From an uncultured Muribaculaceae bacterium (GTDB lineage: Bacteria; Bacteroidota; Bacteroidia; Bacteroidales; Muribaculaceae), in assembly GCA_944321875.1 (NCBI GenBank), contig CALUMX010000008.1, positions 1-64,000 of the forward strand: 64,000 nucleotides of DNA. Direction: 5' to 3'. Positions 35,518-45,527 of this stretch are shown piece by piece. A program made the translations under genes and the position numbers. The notes beneath the pieces are model-generated. The model had not been told where the DNA came from, made no database searches, and was given only the letters and a program-made list of their open reading frames with translations. Within the stretch, counting starts at the first letter, position 1. Each line of letters starts with the position of its first letter.

Positions 35518-37602
35518 ATGAATCTAAAATCATCTCTCATGGCAGCTTCGATTCTTGCCGCTTCCGCAGCAGCGACCAACGCTCAGGAAGCTGCTCCTAT
35601 CACGCGCCCGGACTACACCGTCACCGACGGAAAGTTCACTCCGGAGTTAATCGAGGCTCTCGGACGGGTTACCGACCCTCAGGTCTCTCCCGACAACAAG
35701 ACAGTGCTCTACAACGTTGAGTTCATCAGCCTGGCTCAGGACAAAGGCAACAAGGAACTTTGGACGATGAACATCGACGGCAGCAACCCGAAGCAGCTCA
35801 CCACAACTGCACAATCCGAATATAGCGCCGTTTGGATTAACGGTGGAAAACAAATTGCGTTTATGTCGCCGGCCGATAACGGCATGCAGCTGTTCATCAT
35901 GAATGCCGACGGTACGAACCGCAAGCAAATCACCAACCTTGACAAGGGCATCGGCGGATTCCTTTTCTCTCCTGACGAAAAGAAGATTGCCTTGATTTGC
36001 AACGTGAAATACGGTAAGACAGTGGTTGACCAATATCCGAAGCTTGACAAAGCAAAGGCTTTTATCGTTGACGATTTGATGTACAAGCACTGGGACGAAT
36101 GGGTAACAGAAATTCCTCATCCGTTCATCGCCAACGTTACTCCGGATGGACTGACTGACATGGTCGACATCATGGAAGGCGAACCGTACGAAGCTCCGAT
36201 GAAGCCGTTCGGCGGCGTTGAGTCATTCGCATGGTCACCCGACTCAAAGCAATTTGTTTATGTTTCGAGAAAGAAAACAGGCATGGAGTACTCTCTCTCT
36301 ACCAACTCCGACCTTTACATGTACAACCTCGAGACAAAAACAACTACCAACCTGACTGAAGGAATGCTCGGTTACGATACAAACCCTGTATTCTCTCCGA
36401 AGGGCGACAAATTGGCTTGGCTTTCAATGGAACACGACGGATATGAGTCTGACAAGAACCGCATCTTCGTCATGGACATGAAGTCCGGTAAGAAGACCGA
36501 CTTGACAGAAAACTGGGACTACACAGCCAACACTATCTGCTGGAACCCTAACGGCAAGTCCATCTACTTCGTTGCTCCTTATCAGGGACCGTCTCCGATT
36601 TTCACTATCGATGTAAAATCGAAGAAAGTAGAAGCCATTACGGACCAAATGTGCGATTATGAGACAATCGTACCGGTTGGTGACAAGAAAATCATTGCAA
36701 CACGCCACTCTATCGAAATGCCTAACGAAATCTACCTCGTAGAGAAAGGCAAGGCTACGCAATTGACTAATGTCAACACAGAACTGCTCAGCAAGCTCGC
36801 TCCTATCACGGTTGAGGAACACTGGGTACCGACAACCGACGGTAAGAAGATGCTCACATGGGTAATCCTCCCACCGAATTTCGACAAGAACAAAAAATAT
36901 CCGGCTATTCTCTACTGCCAGGGTGGTCCGCAACAGGCTGTCAGCCAATTCTGGAGCTACCGTTGGAACTTCCGCCTGATGGCATCACAGGGTTATGTCG
37001 TAATCGCGCCTAACCGCCGCGGTCTTCCGGGATTCGGAACAGAATGGAATGCTCAGATTTCCGGCGACTACGGAGGTCAGAACATGAAGGACTATCTTGC
37101 AGCCGTTGACTACATGGTAGAAAAACCTTACATCGACGCTAAGCATATCGGTGCGACAGGCGCAAGCTACGGTGGCTTCTCTGTTTACTGGCTCGCAGGT
37201 CACCACGAAAACCGCTTTGCAGCCCTTCTTGCTCACGCAGGTATCTTCAACACAGAAGCACAATACCTGGAAACAGAAGAAATGTGGTTTGCAAACTGGG
37301 ACCTCGGTGGCGCATTCTGGGATAAGAACAACGAAGTGGCACAACGCACTTTCGCAACATCTCCTCACAAGGCGGTTGACAAATGGACGGCTCCTATCAT
37401 GATTACCGTAGGCGAAAAGGACTACCGTATCCTCGCTTCTCAAGGAATGATGGCCTTCAATGCCGCTAAGCTCAGAGGTATTCCGGCAAGAATGCTCGTT
37501 TATCCGGATGAAAACCACTGGATTCTCAAGCCGCAGAACGCTCTGCTCTGGCAATACGAGTTCTTCAAATGGTTCGACCAATGGTTGAAACCGGCAAAAT
37601 AA
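35518..37602 (+). CDS. dpp5: S9 family peptidase, dipeptidyl-peptidase 5-like
   Basis: The 694-aa exported serine peptidase has a Sec signal (about 1-22, ending TNA), a beta-propeller (~40-420, WD40-like PD repeats), and a C-terminal alpha/beta-hydrolase domain with Ser550 in GASYGGFS, Asp in GEKDYRIL and His in YPDENHW. Blocks such as YKHWDEWV, IPHPFIAN, EGEPYEAPMKPF and AILYCQGGPQ agree with what I know of Porphyromonas DPP5, which releases dipeptides with hydrophobic or alanine P1 residues. It probably serves periplasmic peptide catabolism. A strong terminator follows. Confidence 0.92.
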   Translation: MNLKSSLMAASILAASAAATNAQEAAPITRPDYTVTDGKFTPELIEALGRVTDPQVSPDNKTVLYNVEFISLAQDKGNKELWTMNIDGSNPKQLTTTAQSEYSAVWINGGKQIAFMSPADNGMQLFIMNADGTNRKQITNLDKGIGGFLFSPDEKKIALICNVKYGKTVVDQYPKLDKAKAFIVDDLMYKHWDEWVTEIPHPFIANVTPDGLTDMVDIMEGEPYEAPMKPFGGVESFAWSPDSKQFVYVSRKKTGMEYSLSTNSDLYMYNLETKTTTNLTEGMLGYDTNPVFSPKGDKLAWLSMEHDGYESDKNRIFVMDMKSGKKTDLTENWDYTANTICWNPNGKSIYFVAPYQGPSPIFTIDVKSKKVEAITDQMCDYETIVPVGDKKIIATRHSIEMPNEIYLVEKGKATQLTNVNTELLSKLAPITVEEHWVPTTDGKKMLTWVILPPNFDKNKKYPAILYCQGGPQQAVSQFWSYRWNFRLMASQGYVVIAPNRRGLPGFGTEWNAQISGDYGGQNMKDYLAAVDYMVEKPYIDAKHIGATGASYGGFSVYWLAGHHENRFAALLAHAGIFNTEAQYLETEEMWFANWDLGGAFWDKNNEVAQRTFATSPHKAVDKWTAPIMITVGEKDYRILASQGMMAFNAAKLRGIPARMLVYPDENHWILKPQNALLWQYEFFKWFDQWLKPAK

Positions 37603-37618
37603 TAAAGTAATTTACTTT

Positions 37619-37657
37619 AAAAGCCTCCAAAAGCCAACAACTTTTGGAGGCTTTTTT
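37619..37657 (+). terminator. Intrinsic terminator after dpp5
   Basis: AAAAGCCTCCAAAAG/CTTTTGGAGGCTTTT is a perfect 15-bp stem with a 7-nt loop and a T-run. A small palindrome (AAAGTAA/TTTACTTT) precedes it. Confidence 0.92.
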
Positions 37658-37737
37658 CATCCAAAAAATCAAGTAAACTTATTTTGGCTGCATTCTCCTT
37701 TTTATAACTTTGCCCAGAAATTTCATGACATACGTAT

Positions 37738-39117
37738 ATGAGAGCGTTCCCGATTTTTATCATATTATTACTGTTCTTAGCAACCGGATGCGAGAAGCCC
37801 GCCCCTCGACCGGATACTCTTCTGTCCGTAGCCGATTCTTTAATTAACTGCAAGGCGTATGACCAAGCCCTCCTACTCCTCAAAAATAATGAAGGTAACA
37901 TTGCTCCGACGAAACAGCAAAACCTGATGAAGGAATTTTATCTGAAAGAAAGCAGAATCTATCAATTATGCGGGCTTTATGAGGAAGCAAACCGATATGC
38001 TAACAGAGTACTCCACACGCAAGGTATCAATGACAGCCTCCTTTATCGGACATATATCCAGCTCCATACCAATTATCTCTACATGGGAGAAAAATGGAAA
38101 GACAGTTCAAAATTCTATTTACAGAAAGTACTGAAATACAATCGTAAAGAAACAGAATTGACCGCCTCCATATTCTATTTTCACACTGCAAATTTCCCCA
38201 AAGCACTTTCCTTCATCAATCAATATCTAACACGCTCGCTGACAGCCGGCGAACAGAAAGCCGCACTCATCCACAAAGGACAAATTTTTTGGAAATACGG
38301 GATGCCTGATTCTGCATTTCACTATACCCTCCAGGCACAACAGATTCACTCTGACGATATAAACCTGAACGCGGCGGCCTATTACACACTTTACAACCTG
38401 TCTAAACAGCAAGGGAAAGAAACAGAAGCATTAGAAAACCTTGAGCATTTTACAACCCTATTCGATACGCTCGCCTCCAATTTCTCAACGAGTATAAATG
38501 ACCTGCAGGCTGCCAATGGTAGATATCAACTGAGAATCCAGAATTTGGAACACCGCAGAAACACATACGCCATTATCATTTCCGGACTTCTGCTTATCAT
38601 TGCTTGTCTTGTGACGGCCTTCATAATTATCAGAAGGAAACAGTTTAAAATAAAGAATCTGAGACAGACATTAGCAGAAAGTCGCAAACAGATTGCCGAA
38701 TTACAAGAAAAGGAGGAAGAATCATCCCTGTCCATTGAGCAGGAACTTACACAGCTTTTTGAATCCAACAAGCGTCTTTCCATTCAACTTTATCAAATGA
38801 CATCAACATTTCATAAATTGTCAAAAATAGAAAAATCCATCAAGGCAAACCGTATAGTTACACCTCTAACCCCAGATGAATTGCGAGAAATGGACATCTG
38901 TTTCCAAGAATTACTGCCAGACATTGTTACTCAACTCCGACAAATCAAAGGTATCAGAATCGAAAGTATCCGGTTTTGCATTCTCAGTTATCTTGGCTAT
39001 ACACCCAAAGTATGTGCCAGCATCAGTAATGCCGATATCTTAGCCATCAATCAGAGAAAATACCGATTAAAATCGAAACTTCCCAACCGTTTATTCATTC
39101 GTTTGTTCGGAAATTAG
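37738..39117 (+). CDS. TPR, transmembrane, LuxR-like HTH regulator
   Basis: The 459-aa protein begins with a hydrophobic signal and a possible lipobox (LATGC, Cys19). Residues ~30-260 are TPR-like helical repeats predicted outside the inner membrane. One TM helix follows (~277-298, AIIISGLLLIIACLVTAFII), a cytoplasmic coiled coil (~305-350), and a C-terminal LuxR-like winged HTH (~370-459; RIESIRFCILSYLGYTPKVCASI and NQRKYRLKSKL). This is a common Bacteroidales one-protein sensor-regulator layout. The HTH is somewhat degenerate. It is followed after 137 bp by the beta-barrel gene, its probable target. Composition is visibly more AT-rich than dpp5. Confidence 0.75.
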   Translation: MRAFPIFIILLLFLATGCEKPAPRPDTLLSVADSLINCKAYDQALLLLKNNEGNIAPTKQQNLMKEFYLKESRIYQLCGLYEEANRYANRVLHTQGINDSLLYRTYIQLHTNYLYMGEKWKDSSKFYLQKVLKYNRKETELTASIFYFHTANFPKALSFINQYLTRSLTAGEQKAALIHKGQIFWKYGMPDSAFHYTLQAQQIHSDDINLNAAAYYTLYNLSKQQGKETEALENLEHFTTLFDTLASNFSTSINDLQAANGRYQLRIQNLEHRRNTYAIIISGLLLIIACLVTAFIIIRRKQFKIKNLRQTLAESRKQIAELQEKEEESSLSIEQELTQLFESNKRLSIQLYQMTSTFHKLSKIEKSIKANRIVTPLTPDELREMDICFQELLPDIVTQLRQIKGIRIESIRFCILSYLGYTPKVCASISNADILAINQRKYRLKSKLPNRLFIRLFGN

Positions 39118-39223
39118 ATTTTCGTTATACAAACTGCCGATACGTTTTATAATATATTACAAATCAATAAATTACAATTATGAAATAAATTTTATCGTTA
39201 TAGGAATTTATAGTGACACAACT

Positions 39224-39232
39224 TAATTTTGC
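39224..39232 (+). promoter_or_regulatory. -7 element of the beta-barrel protein gene
   Basis: TAATTTTGC fits the -7 consensus. It lies between a possible GTG start (39213) and the ATG at 39255, so transcription from here could only serve the ATG. No -33 TTG at usual spacing, which would be consistent with a promoter that needs an activator. Confidence 0.6.
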
Positions 39233-39254
39233 GGTCCAACCAACTCAATTTTAT

Positions 39255-41531
39255 ATGAAAGCTATACAATTCCTATTTCTTTTTCTACCCTTTTACATCA
39301 ACGCCCAATCTCATTTTCATGGACAGGTAATAACCACAGAAAAGACTCCTTTGGAAAATGCAGTGGTCGCTGCTTGCAATGCCGATACCGTCATTCTAAA
39401 CACTACAATGACCCATTCGGACGGCTCATTCTCCATTGAATCCGCCTCAACACCGGCATTCCTTCTTTTCTCCCATCTTGCCTACCAGAGTCAAATCGTC
39501 ATACCTTCCACGTCTGCAAACATTGGAACTATCATAATGAAGCCACAAAACGTTCAGTTAGCAGAATGGACTATCAGTGCCGAAAGCCCCCATGTAAAGA
39601 TGAAAGACGGCAAAATCTGTTATGCGGCAATGCCCATTTATAAAAATTTCCCCGTAGACAACGCTTTTGAAATCATCACCAAGCTCCCCGGCATCACAGA
39701 AAGAGCCAACTCTCTTCTTCTCTTTGGCAAAAATAACGTTGAAATCATCATTGACGGAAAACCTCAGACCCTGACACAAGAACAAATTATCGAACGATTA
39801 AAGAGTTTACCGCCCCACCGTGTCAAAGACATCGAAATAAGCTATAACGGAAATCCCCAACTCCACACTACCGGTCCTTTGATTAACGTCAATACCAGCA
39901 ATGTTTCTCCTGAATCTTATGAAATCGAGACAGCAATCCATTACAATCATCGCCACCAATCCAATAGTACGGATGCCAATATCAGCCTGTCTTTTTCTAA
40001 AAAGAAAACGACGCTCAATATCACATACAATCCCCTACTCAGCGATGTCACCAACTCCTCCAATCTACACTCCTGCCATCAAATCCACAGCAAAATTTTC
40101 GACATCTATCAATCACAATCCATCCACACCACCGGATGGTTTCACAATCTATACACTGATGTTTCCTACAAATTTTCTCCACAAGCAACCCTAACACTCG
40201 GATATGACAGCAAAATTCTGCCCAAAGGCAAAGGCAATATCTGTACACAAAGCTCTCTTGCTGACAGTCGTAATGACAAGCGACAGAACAGTTACCTTCA
40301 CAATTTTGCTCTGACTTTTGACTGGAAAGAATCTGTGCGTATCAGTGCAATCGGAACCCTCTATTCCTTCTTTGACAACAACAACCTAAAAATCAACAAT
40401 CTCAACGGCCAAAACTCCAACATACTGGATTATGACTCCCGACAGACCATCCGCAAATTCTGCGCCTTCTTCGATTGGAAACATCCAATTGGTGATGTAT
40501 TCACACTATCGGCTGGTGCAAAATATGAATATGTCCGGAACCACAACGCTCAAACATTCAATCCTGTATTCTGTTCAGAAATCCCATACGGGACAGACAG
40601 TAAAATAACGGAACAAACCACGAATCTCTATGTCCGACTGCATCGGTCATTTAGCGACCGATTCTCATTGTCAGGTAGCATCAACGCAGAAACCTATATC
40701 CTGAACCGTAACACCTCATGGCTCTTCTTTCCTCTCATCTCACTCTCCTACACGCCTGCTTCCCATCATTTCCTATCCCTCAACCTGTCAGCTCACAAAA
40801 ACTACCCCAACTATTGGGATATGCAATCCAATATTACTTACATGAACGCCTACGAAGAAATCCACACGACCGATGAACTCAGGCCTTCCACCAGTTATGA
40901 GATTGCTGCCAATTATCTTTTTAAGGGCAAATATTCAGCAACAATTTTCTTCAATCATACCAACCGATATTTTACAATGGATATATACCAGCACCCGGAA
41001 CGTCTGGCATTCATCTATCGCACACAAAATTGGAATTACATGCGGACCATCGGTATCAATATCGGAATACCATTGTCATATAAACGACTGAACAGTCTCA
41101 TCAGTTGCACCATCAACCATGAATGGGATAAAAGTAACGAAATATGCCCGCTACCTTTCAAGCGAGCCAAGTGGTCTTGTCTAATGGCAATGGACAACAA
41201 CCTCACATTGCCTCACAACTTCAGCATTAACCTGGATGCCAACTACATGTCACCTACAATTTCCGGGCATAGCAACATTAAATCCAACTTTTCTGTCAAT
41301 CTTGGAGTGGAATGGAGCTGCCTGAATGACAGGGCAAAATTACGACTGAAGTGCTCTGACCTTTTCAACACTTCTGCCATACAGGTCTACGACTTTTCTG
41401 ACGACCAGCATTTTCAGTTGAATATGAACCGGCAACCTCGGAATATAAGTCTTTCCTTCAGTTTCCGACTGGGTGATACATTAAAAAAAGACCGTCAGAC
41501 TTCCGATACCTCTCGGTTCGGTATAAAATAA
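39255..41531 (+). CDS. Outer-membrane beta-barrel protein with carboxypeptidase-regulatory-like domain
   Basis: The 758-aa protein has a Sec signal (1-~17, FYINA-QS). A carboxypeptidase-regulatory-like domain (~20-95) contains HGQVITTEKTPLENAVVAA. A plug-like segment follows (FEIITKLPGI and EIIIDGKP), then a long beta-barrel of the OMP_b-brl_3 type. TonB-dependent import is possible, but no clear TonB box was identified and there is no SusD partner. Start 39255 is preferred over the GTG at 39213 because it begins the signal peptide and lies downstream of a -7 box. It pairs with the upstream HTH regulator and converges on the MerR gene 5 bp away, with no terminator visible. Confidence 0.82.
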   Translation: MKAIQFLFLFLPFYINAQSHFHGQVITTEKTPLENAVVAACNADTVILNTTMTHSDGSFSIESASTPAFLLFSHLAYQSQIVIPSTSANIGTIIMKPQNVQLAEWTISAESPHVKMKDGKICYAAMPIYKNFPVDNAFEIITKLPGITERANSLLLFGKNNVEIIIDGKPQTLTQEQIIERLKSLPPHRVKDIEISYNGNPQLHTTGPLINVNTSNVSPESYEIETAIHYNHRHQSNSTDANISLSFSKKKTTLNITYNPLLSDVTNSSNLHSCHQIHSKIFDIYQSQSIHTTGWFHNLYTDVSYKFSPQATLTLGYDSKILPKGKGNICTQSSLADSRNDKRQNSYLHNFALTFDWKESVRISAIGTLYSFFDNNNLKINNLNGQNSNILDYDSRQTIRKFCAFFDWKHPIGDVFTLSAGAKYEYVRNHNAQTFNPVFCSEIPYGTDSKITEQTTNLYVRLHRSFSDRFSLSGSINAETYILNRNTSWLFFPLISLSYTPASHHFLSLNLSAHKNYPNYWDMQSNITYMNAYEEIHTTDELRPSTSYEIAANYLFKGKYSATIFFNHTNRYFTMDIYQHPERLAFIYRTQNWNYMRTIGINIGIPLSYKRLNSLISCTINHEWDKSNEICPLPFKRAKWSCLMAMDNNLTLPHNFSINLDANYMSPTISGHSNIKSNFSVNLGVEWSCLNDRAKLRLKCSDLFNTSAIQVYDFSDDQHFQLNMNRQPRNISLSFSFRLGDTLKKDRQTSDTSRFGIK

Positions 41532-41536
41532 GTTGA

Positions 41537-41872
41537 CTACATTAACTGGTTGAGAGCCTCCTCCATGCGTCGCAACTCCTCGCGGATTTCCTTCAACCGC
41601 TCAACGACCTCATGTCGTTTCGATACATTCGAACGGTTCTGCTTAATCTGCTGTTGCGCGGCATCCAGTTTCAGGCCTTTTTCCTTCACCAAATAGTAAA
41701 CCATCCGTATGGTCTCGATATCGTCCAACGAATAATAACGGATATTACTTGCGTTCCGCTTGGGTTTAATGATAGTAAACTCCTTTTCCCAGAAACGCAA
41801 AGTAGAAGCCGGAATATCCAATATCTCGGCAACCTCCCCTATTTTGTAATATTTTTTCTGCGTGTCGCGCAT
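41537..41872 (-). CDS. MerR-family transcriptional regulator
   Basis: The 111-aa protein has an N-terminal MerR winged HTH (~6-75; YYKIGEVAEILDIPASTLRFWEKEF and NIRYYSLDDIETIRMVYYLV) and a C-terminal coiled-coil dimerisation helix (~80-111, many E/R/L). There is no effector domain or conserved Cys, so it is a short MerR of the type usually found in Bacteroidetes cores. The ATG at 41872 is used: the -7 box at 41900-41893 puts the start near 41886, so the upstream in-frame ATG (41968) cannot be on this mRNA. The 5' UTR would be only ~14 nt. It is divergent from alaS. Confidence 0.9.
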   Translation of the reverse strand: MRDTQKKYYKIGEVAEILDIPASTLRFWEKEFTIIKPKRNASNIRYYSLDDIETIRMVYYLVKEKGLKLDAAQQQIKQNRSNVSKRHEVVERLKEIREELRRMEEALNQLM

Positions 41873-41888
41873 ATCGTCTTTATTCTCT

Positions 41889-41926
41889 TTTGCAAAAATA
41901 ATAAAATGATTAATTTTGCAGACAAA
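41889..41926. promoter_or_regulatory. Interleaved divergent promoters of the MerR gene and alaS
   Basis: Plus strand: TTTG (41889-41892), 18 nt, TAATTTTG (41911-41918), serving alaS with a leader of ~72 nt. Minus strand: TTTG (41926-41923), 22 nt, TATTTTTG (41900-41893), serving the MerR gene. The -33 box of each abuts or lies next to the -7 box of the other, so both occupy the same 38 bp and two polymerases cannot bind at once. Confidence 0.7.
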
Positions 41927-41996
41927 TTTGTGGTAGAACTTACGACGATTGTAACAGATTACCACCAAGAAGCGAATTTATTAAACTTTCAACTAT

Positions 41997-44618
41997 ATGT
42001 ATTCAGCTAAGGAAATCAGAGAGTCTTTTAAAGAATTCTTCAGAAGCAAAGGCCACCAAATCGTGCCTTCAGCTCCTATGGTTATCAAGGATGACCCGAC
42101 GTTGATGTTTACCAATGCGGGAATGAACCAATTCAAGGATATCATTTTAGGTAATGTACCACCCAAATATAAACGAGTGGCCGACTCACAGAAATGTCTT
42201 CGCGTAAGCGGCAAGCACAACGACTTGGAAGAAGTGGGTCTCGACACTTATCACCACACTATGTTCGAAATGCTCGGTAACTGGTCATTTGGCGACTATT
42301 TCAAAAAGGAAGCCATCGACTGGGCATGGGAGTATCTCGTTGACGTTTTGAAAATTGACGCAAGCAAACTCTACGCCACTGTATTCGAAGGTGCTGAAGA
42401 CGAAGGTCTCAGCCGCGACGATGAGGCAGCCGGCTACTGGGAGAAGCACTTGCCAAAAGACCACATCATCAACGGTAACCGCCACGACAACTTCTGGGAA
42501 ATGGGCGATACGGGTCCTTGCGGTCCTTGCTCGGAAATCCACATCGACCTGCGTTCTGACGAAGAGCGCGCTCAGGTTCCTGGCCGTGACCTCGTCAACC
42601 AAAGCCACCCGCAAGTTATCGAAATCTGGAACCTCGTGTTCATGCAGTACAACCGCAAGGCTGACGGTTCACTCGAGCCGCTTCCTGCCAAGGTAATCGA
42701 TACAGGTATGGGCTTCGAACGTCTGTGCATGGCTCTGCAGGGCAAAACTTCCAACTACGATACAGACGTATTCCAACCGATGATTGGAAAAATCGGACAA
42801 TTGTCCGGCAAGACTTACGGCAAGGATGCCAAGGTAGACGTGGCAATGCGCGTAATCGCTGACCACATCCGTACGATTGCATTCTCAATCGCCGACTCTC
42901 AACTTCCTTCCAACGCCAAGGCCGGTTACGTCATCCGCCGTATCCTTCGCCGTGCCGTACGCTATGCCTACACGTTCCTTGACCAGAAGCAGGCATTTAT
43001 GTACCGTCTGGTTGACACGCTCATCGAGTCAATGGGTGAGGCTTATCCGGAACTGACCAAGCAGGCAGACCTCATCAAGAAGGTTATCAAGGAAGAGGAA
43101 GATACGTTCCTGCGTACATTGGAAACAGGTATCCGTCTGCTTGAGAAAGTCGTGACAGACACCCAAGCCAAAGGCGGCAAGGAAATCTCCGGTAAGGAAG
43201 CATTCACTCTCTACGATACTTATGGATTTCCTCTCGACCTCACAGAACTGATTCTGAAGGAAAAGGACATGACTGTCAACATAGAGGAATTCAACAGCGA
43301 AATGGCAAAACAGAAGGAACGCGCGCGCAACGCCGCTGCCGTTGAGGCTACCGACTGGGTTGTCGTTAAGGAAGGCGAAACTGAATTTATCGGCTACGAT
43401 ATGCTCTCTTGTGAGACATCCATTCTCCGCTACAGAAAAGTAAAGCAGAAGAACAACGAATTCTACCAGATTGTACTTGAAAAGACTCCGTTCTATGCTG
43501 AAATGGGCGGTCAGGTCGGTGATAAGGGCGTGCTCGTATGTGGTGAGGAAACCGTTGAAGTTTACGACACTAAGAGAGAAAACAACCTCCCTATCCACCT
43601 GACAAAGAAACTCCCTGCTAATGTAGAGGCTACCGTAACAGCATCTGTCAACGAGAAAGCCCGTAAAGCGACTGCCGCCAACCACACGGCCACTCACTTG
43701 CTCCACGAAGCATTGAGAGAGGTGCTCGGCACACACGTAGAGCAAAAAGGTTCATTTGTCTCTCCGACTGTCCTCCGCTTCGACTTCTCTCACTTCCAAA
43801 AATTGACGGATGATGAAATCATGGCTGTTGAGCGTCTTGCCAACTCAAAGGTTCGCGAGGCAATTGCCCTGGAAGAATTCCGCAACATGCCAATCAATGA
43901 GGCTAAGCAACTTGGCGCGATGGCTCTCTTCGGCGAGAAGTACGGCGAGGAAGTGCGCGTAATCAAATATGGCAATTCCATCGAGCTTTGCGGTGGTACG
44001 CACGTTGCCAACACCGGTAATATCGGTATGATTAAGATTATCAGCGAAGGTAGTATCGCTGCAGGCATCCGCCGTATCGAGGCCATCTCCGGCGAGGCTG
44101 TGGAAGATGCGATTGCCGACGTTCAGAACACGATAAAGAAAATCGGCTCATTGCTCAACTCCAACAACGTAATCCAAGCCGTAGAAAAGACAATCGCCGA
44201 AAACGCGGAATTGCATAAAGAAGCCGAGAACATGTTCAACGAACGTGTCCGCACACTGACAGACAAATTGCTCAGCGAAGCGACTACGTTGGCAAATGGA
44301 AATACGCTTGTCACACTCAACGGACCGCGCATTCCTGAGCTCGTTAAGAACGTTGCCTTCGCAATCCGTGAGAAATCACCAAAGAACACGATTTTCGTGG
44401 CAGCTACTGCAAGCAATGAGAACAAGCCGTTGCTGACTGTCATGATTACCGATGATTTGGTTAAGGAGGGCTTGAACGCATCTCTTACCGTAAGAGAAGC
44501 TGCAAAACTCGTTCAGGGTGGCGGCGGCGGTCAGCCTCAATTCGCACAAGCCGGCGGAAAGAACAACGACGGCCTGCAAGCAGCCTTCGAAAAGATGATT
44601 GAACTGGTTACGAAATAA
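41997..44618 (+). CDS. alaS: Alanyl-tRNA synthetase
   Basis: The 873-aa enzyme charges tRNA-Ala. The catalytic domain starts [20 protein letters not shown] and holds class II motifs ([30 protein letters not shown]). The editing domain has [11 protein letters not shown] and the [11 protein letters not shown]ys/His metal ligands. The C-terminal C-Ala region ends in [14 protein letters not shown]. Length is normal. It is divergent from the MerR gene and ends at a strong terminator. Confidence 0.98.
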   Translation: MYSAKEIRESFKEFFRSKGHQIVPSAPMVIKDDPTLMFTNAGMNQFKDIILGNVPPKYKRVADSQKCLRVSGKHNDLEEVGLDTYHHTMFEMLGNWSFGDYFKKEAIDWAWEYLVDVLKIDASKLYATVFEGAEDEGLSRDDEAAGYWEKHLPKDHIINGNRHDNFWEMGDTGPCGPCSEIHIDLRSDEERAQVPGRDLVNQSHPQVIEIWNLVFMQYNRKADGSLEPLPAKVIDTGMGFERLCMALQGKTSNYDTDVFQPMIGKIGQLSGKTYGKDAKVDVAMRVIADHIRTIAFSIADSQLPSNAKAGYVIRRILRRAVRYAYTFLDQKQAFMYRLVDTLIESMGEAYPELTKQADLIKKVIKEEEDTFLRTLETGIRLLEKVVTDTQAKGGKEISGKEAFTLYDTYGFPLDLTELILKEKDMTVNIEEFNSEMAKQKERARNAAAVEATDWVVVKEGETEFIGYDMLSCETSILRYRKVKQKNNEFYQIVLEKTPFYAEMGGQVGDKGVLVCGEETVEVYDTKRENNLPIHLTKKLPANVEATVTASVNEKARKATAANHTATHLLHEALREVLGTHVEQKGSFVSPTVLRFDFSHFQKLTDDEIMAVERLANSKVREAIALEEFRNMPINEAKQLGAMALFGEKYGEEVRVIKYGNSIELCGGTHVANTGNIGMIKIISEGSIAAGIRRIEAISGEAVEDAIADVQNTIKKIGSLLNSNNVIQAVEKTIAENAELHKEAENMFNERVRTLTDKLLSEATTLANGNTLVTLNGPRIPELVKNVAFAIREKSPKNTIFVAATASNENKPLLTVMITDDLVKEGLNASLTVREAAKLVQGGGGGQPQFAQAGGKNNDGLQAAFEKMIELVTK

Positions 44619-44638
44619 CGAATCATTTTTAATCCTAT

Positions 44639-44681
44639 AAACCGGTCCTGTGGAACAAATCCACAGGACCGGTTCTTTTTT
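44639..44681 (+). terminator. Intrinsic terminator after alaS
   Basis: AACCGGTCCTGTGGA/TCCACAGGACCGGTT forms a perfect 15-bp stem with a 5-nt loop and a CTTTTTT tail. Confidence 0.93.
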
Positions 44682-44685
44682 AGCC

Positions 44686-44720
44686 AATAAAAAAGCAGTG
44701 TCGGTGTCCGACACTGCCTT
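44686..44720 (-). terminator. Intrinsic terminator of mlaE-mlaF
   Basis: On the minus strand GGCAGTGTCGG/CCGACACTGC with a tight loop leads into TTTTTT. It lies back to back with the alaS terminator. Confidence 0.85.
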
Positions 44721-44744
44721 ATACCTTAAAAGCATAATAATGTA

Positions 44745-45527
44745 TTATCTGCGCTGTTGCTCCTTCTCAAGCAGCAACGCTGCCTTCTTTACCTTTCGGA
44801 ACAAATCGGTTGCAAACACGAAATCGTTGAGATTCTCACTCTCGGCATGATAAATATTATCTTTCGTACCGACCCAATCCACCTTTCCCTTGCTGATGAA
44901 AACGATGTTCTCACCAATTCCCAGCACGGAGTTCATATCGTGTGTGTTGATGATTGTCGTAATGTTATACTCGTGAGTAATATCCCAAAGCAACTCATCA
45001 ATCAGAATGGATGTCTGCGGGTCAAGTCCCGAGTTCGGCTCATCGCAGAACAGGTATTTCGGATTTAGCGCAATGGCACGCGCGATAGCCACACGCTTCT
45101 GCATACCGCCACTGATTTCAGCCGGATACTTATGATGCGCACCTTTCAGATTGACACGTTCCAGACAGAAATCAGCCCTGTCACGCATTTCGGCAGGTGT
45201 CATGTCTGAGAACATCTTCAATGGGAACATCACATTTCCCAAAACCGTCTCATTGTCAAACAATGCCGACCCTTGAAACAGCATTCCGATTTCCGTACGC
45301 AAACTTTTCTTCTGCGACGCACTCATAGTAATCAAATCTCGTCCATCGTAGAGAATCTTACCGCTGTCGGGTGTCACAAGACCAATCAAATTCTTCATCA
45401 GCACCGTTTTTCCGGAGCCACTCTGACCTATAATCAAATTCGTTTTACCGTCAAGGAATGTTGCATCTATACCATACAACACCGTCTTGTCTTCAAACGA
45501 CTTTACCAAATTCTTTACTTCAATCAT
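44745..45527 (-). CDS. mlaF: ABC transporter ATPase of the Mla lipid-transport type
   Basis: The 260-aa ATPase drives lipid transport across the envelope with MlaE. Walker A is GQSGSGKT, the signature is ISGGMQKR (the Gly-Met variant typical of MlaF/Mkl), Walker B is YLFCDEPNSGLDP, and the H-loop is INTHDM. It shares one base with the mlaE stop region, so the two are co-translated. An MlaD substrate-binding protein is not adjacent. Confidence 0.92.
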   Translation of the reverse strand: MIEVKNLVKSFEDKTVLYGIDATFLDGKTNLIIGQSGSGKTVLMKNLIGLVTPDSGKILYDGRDLITMSASQKKSLRTEIGMLFQGSALFDNETVLGNVMFPLKMFSDMTPAEMRDRADFCLERVNLKGAHHKYPAEISGGMQKRVAIARAIALNPKYLFCDEPNSGLDPQTSILIDELLWDITHEYNITTIINTHDMNSVLGIGENIVFISKGKVDWVGTKDNIYHAESENLNDFVFATDLFRKVKKAALLLEKEQQRR

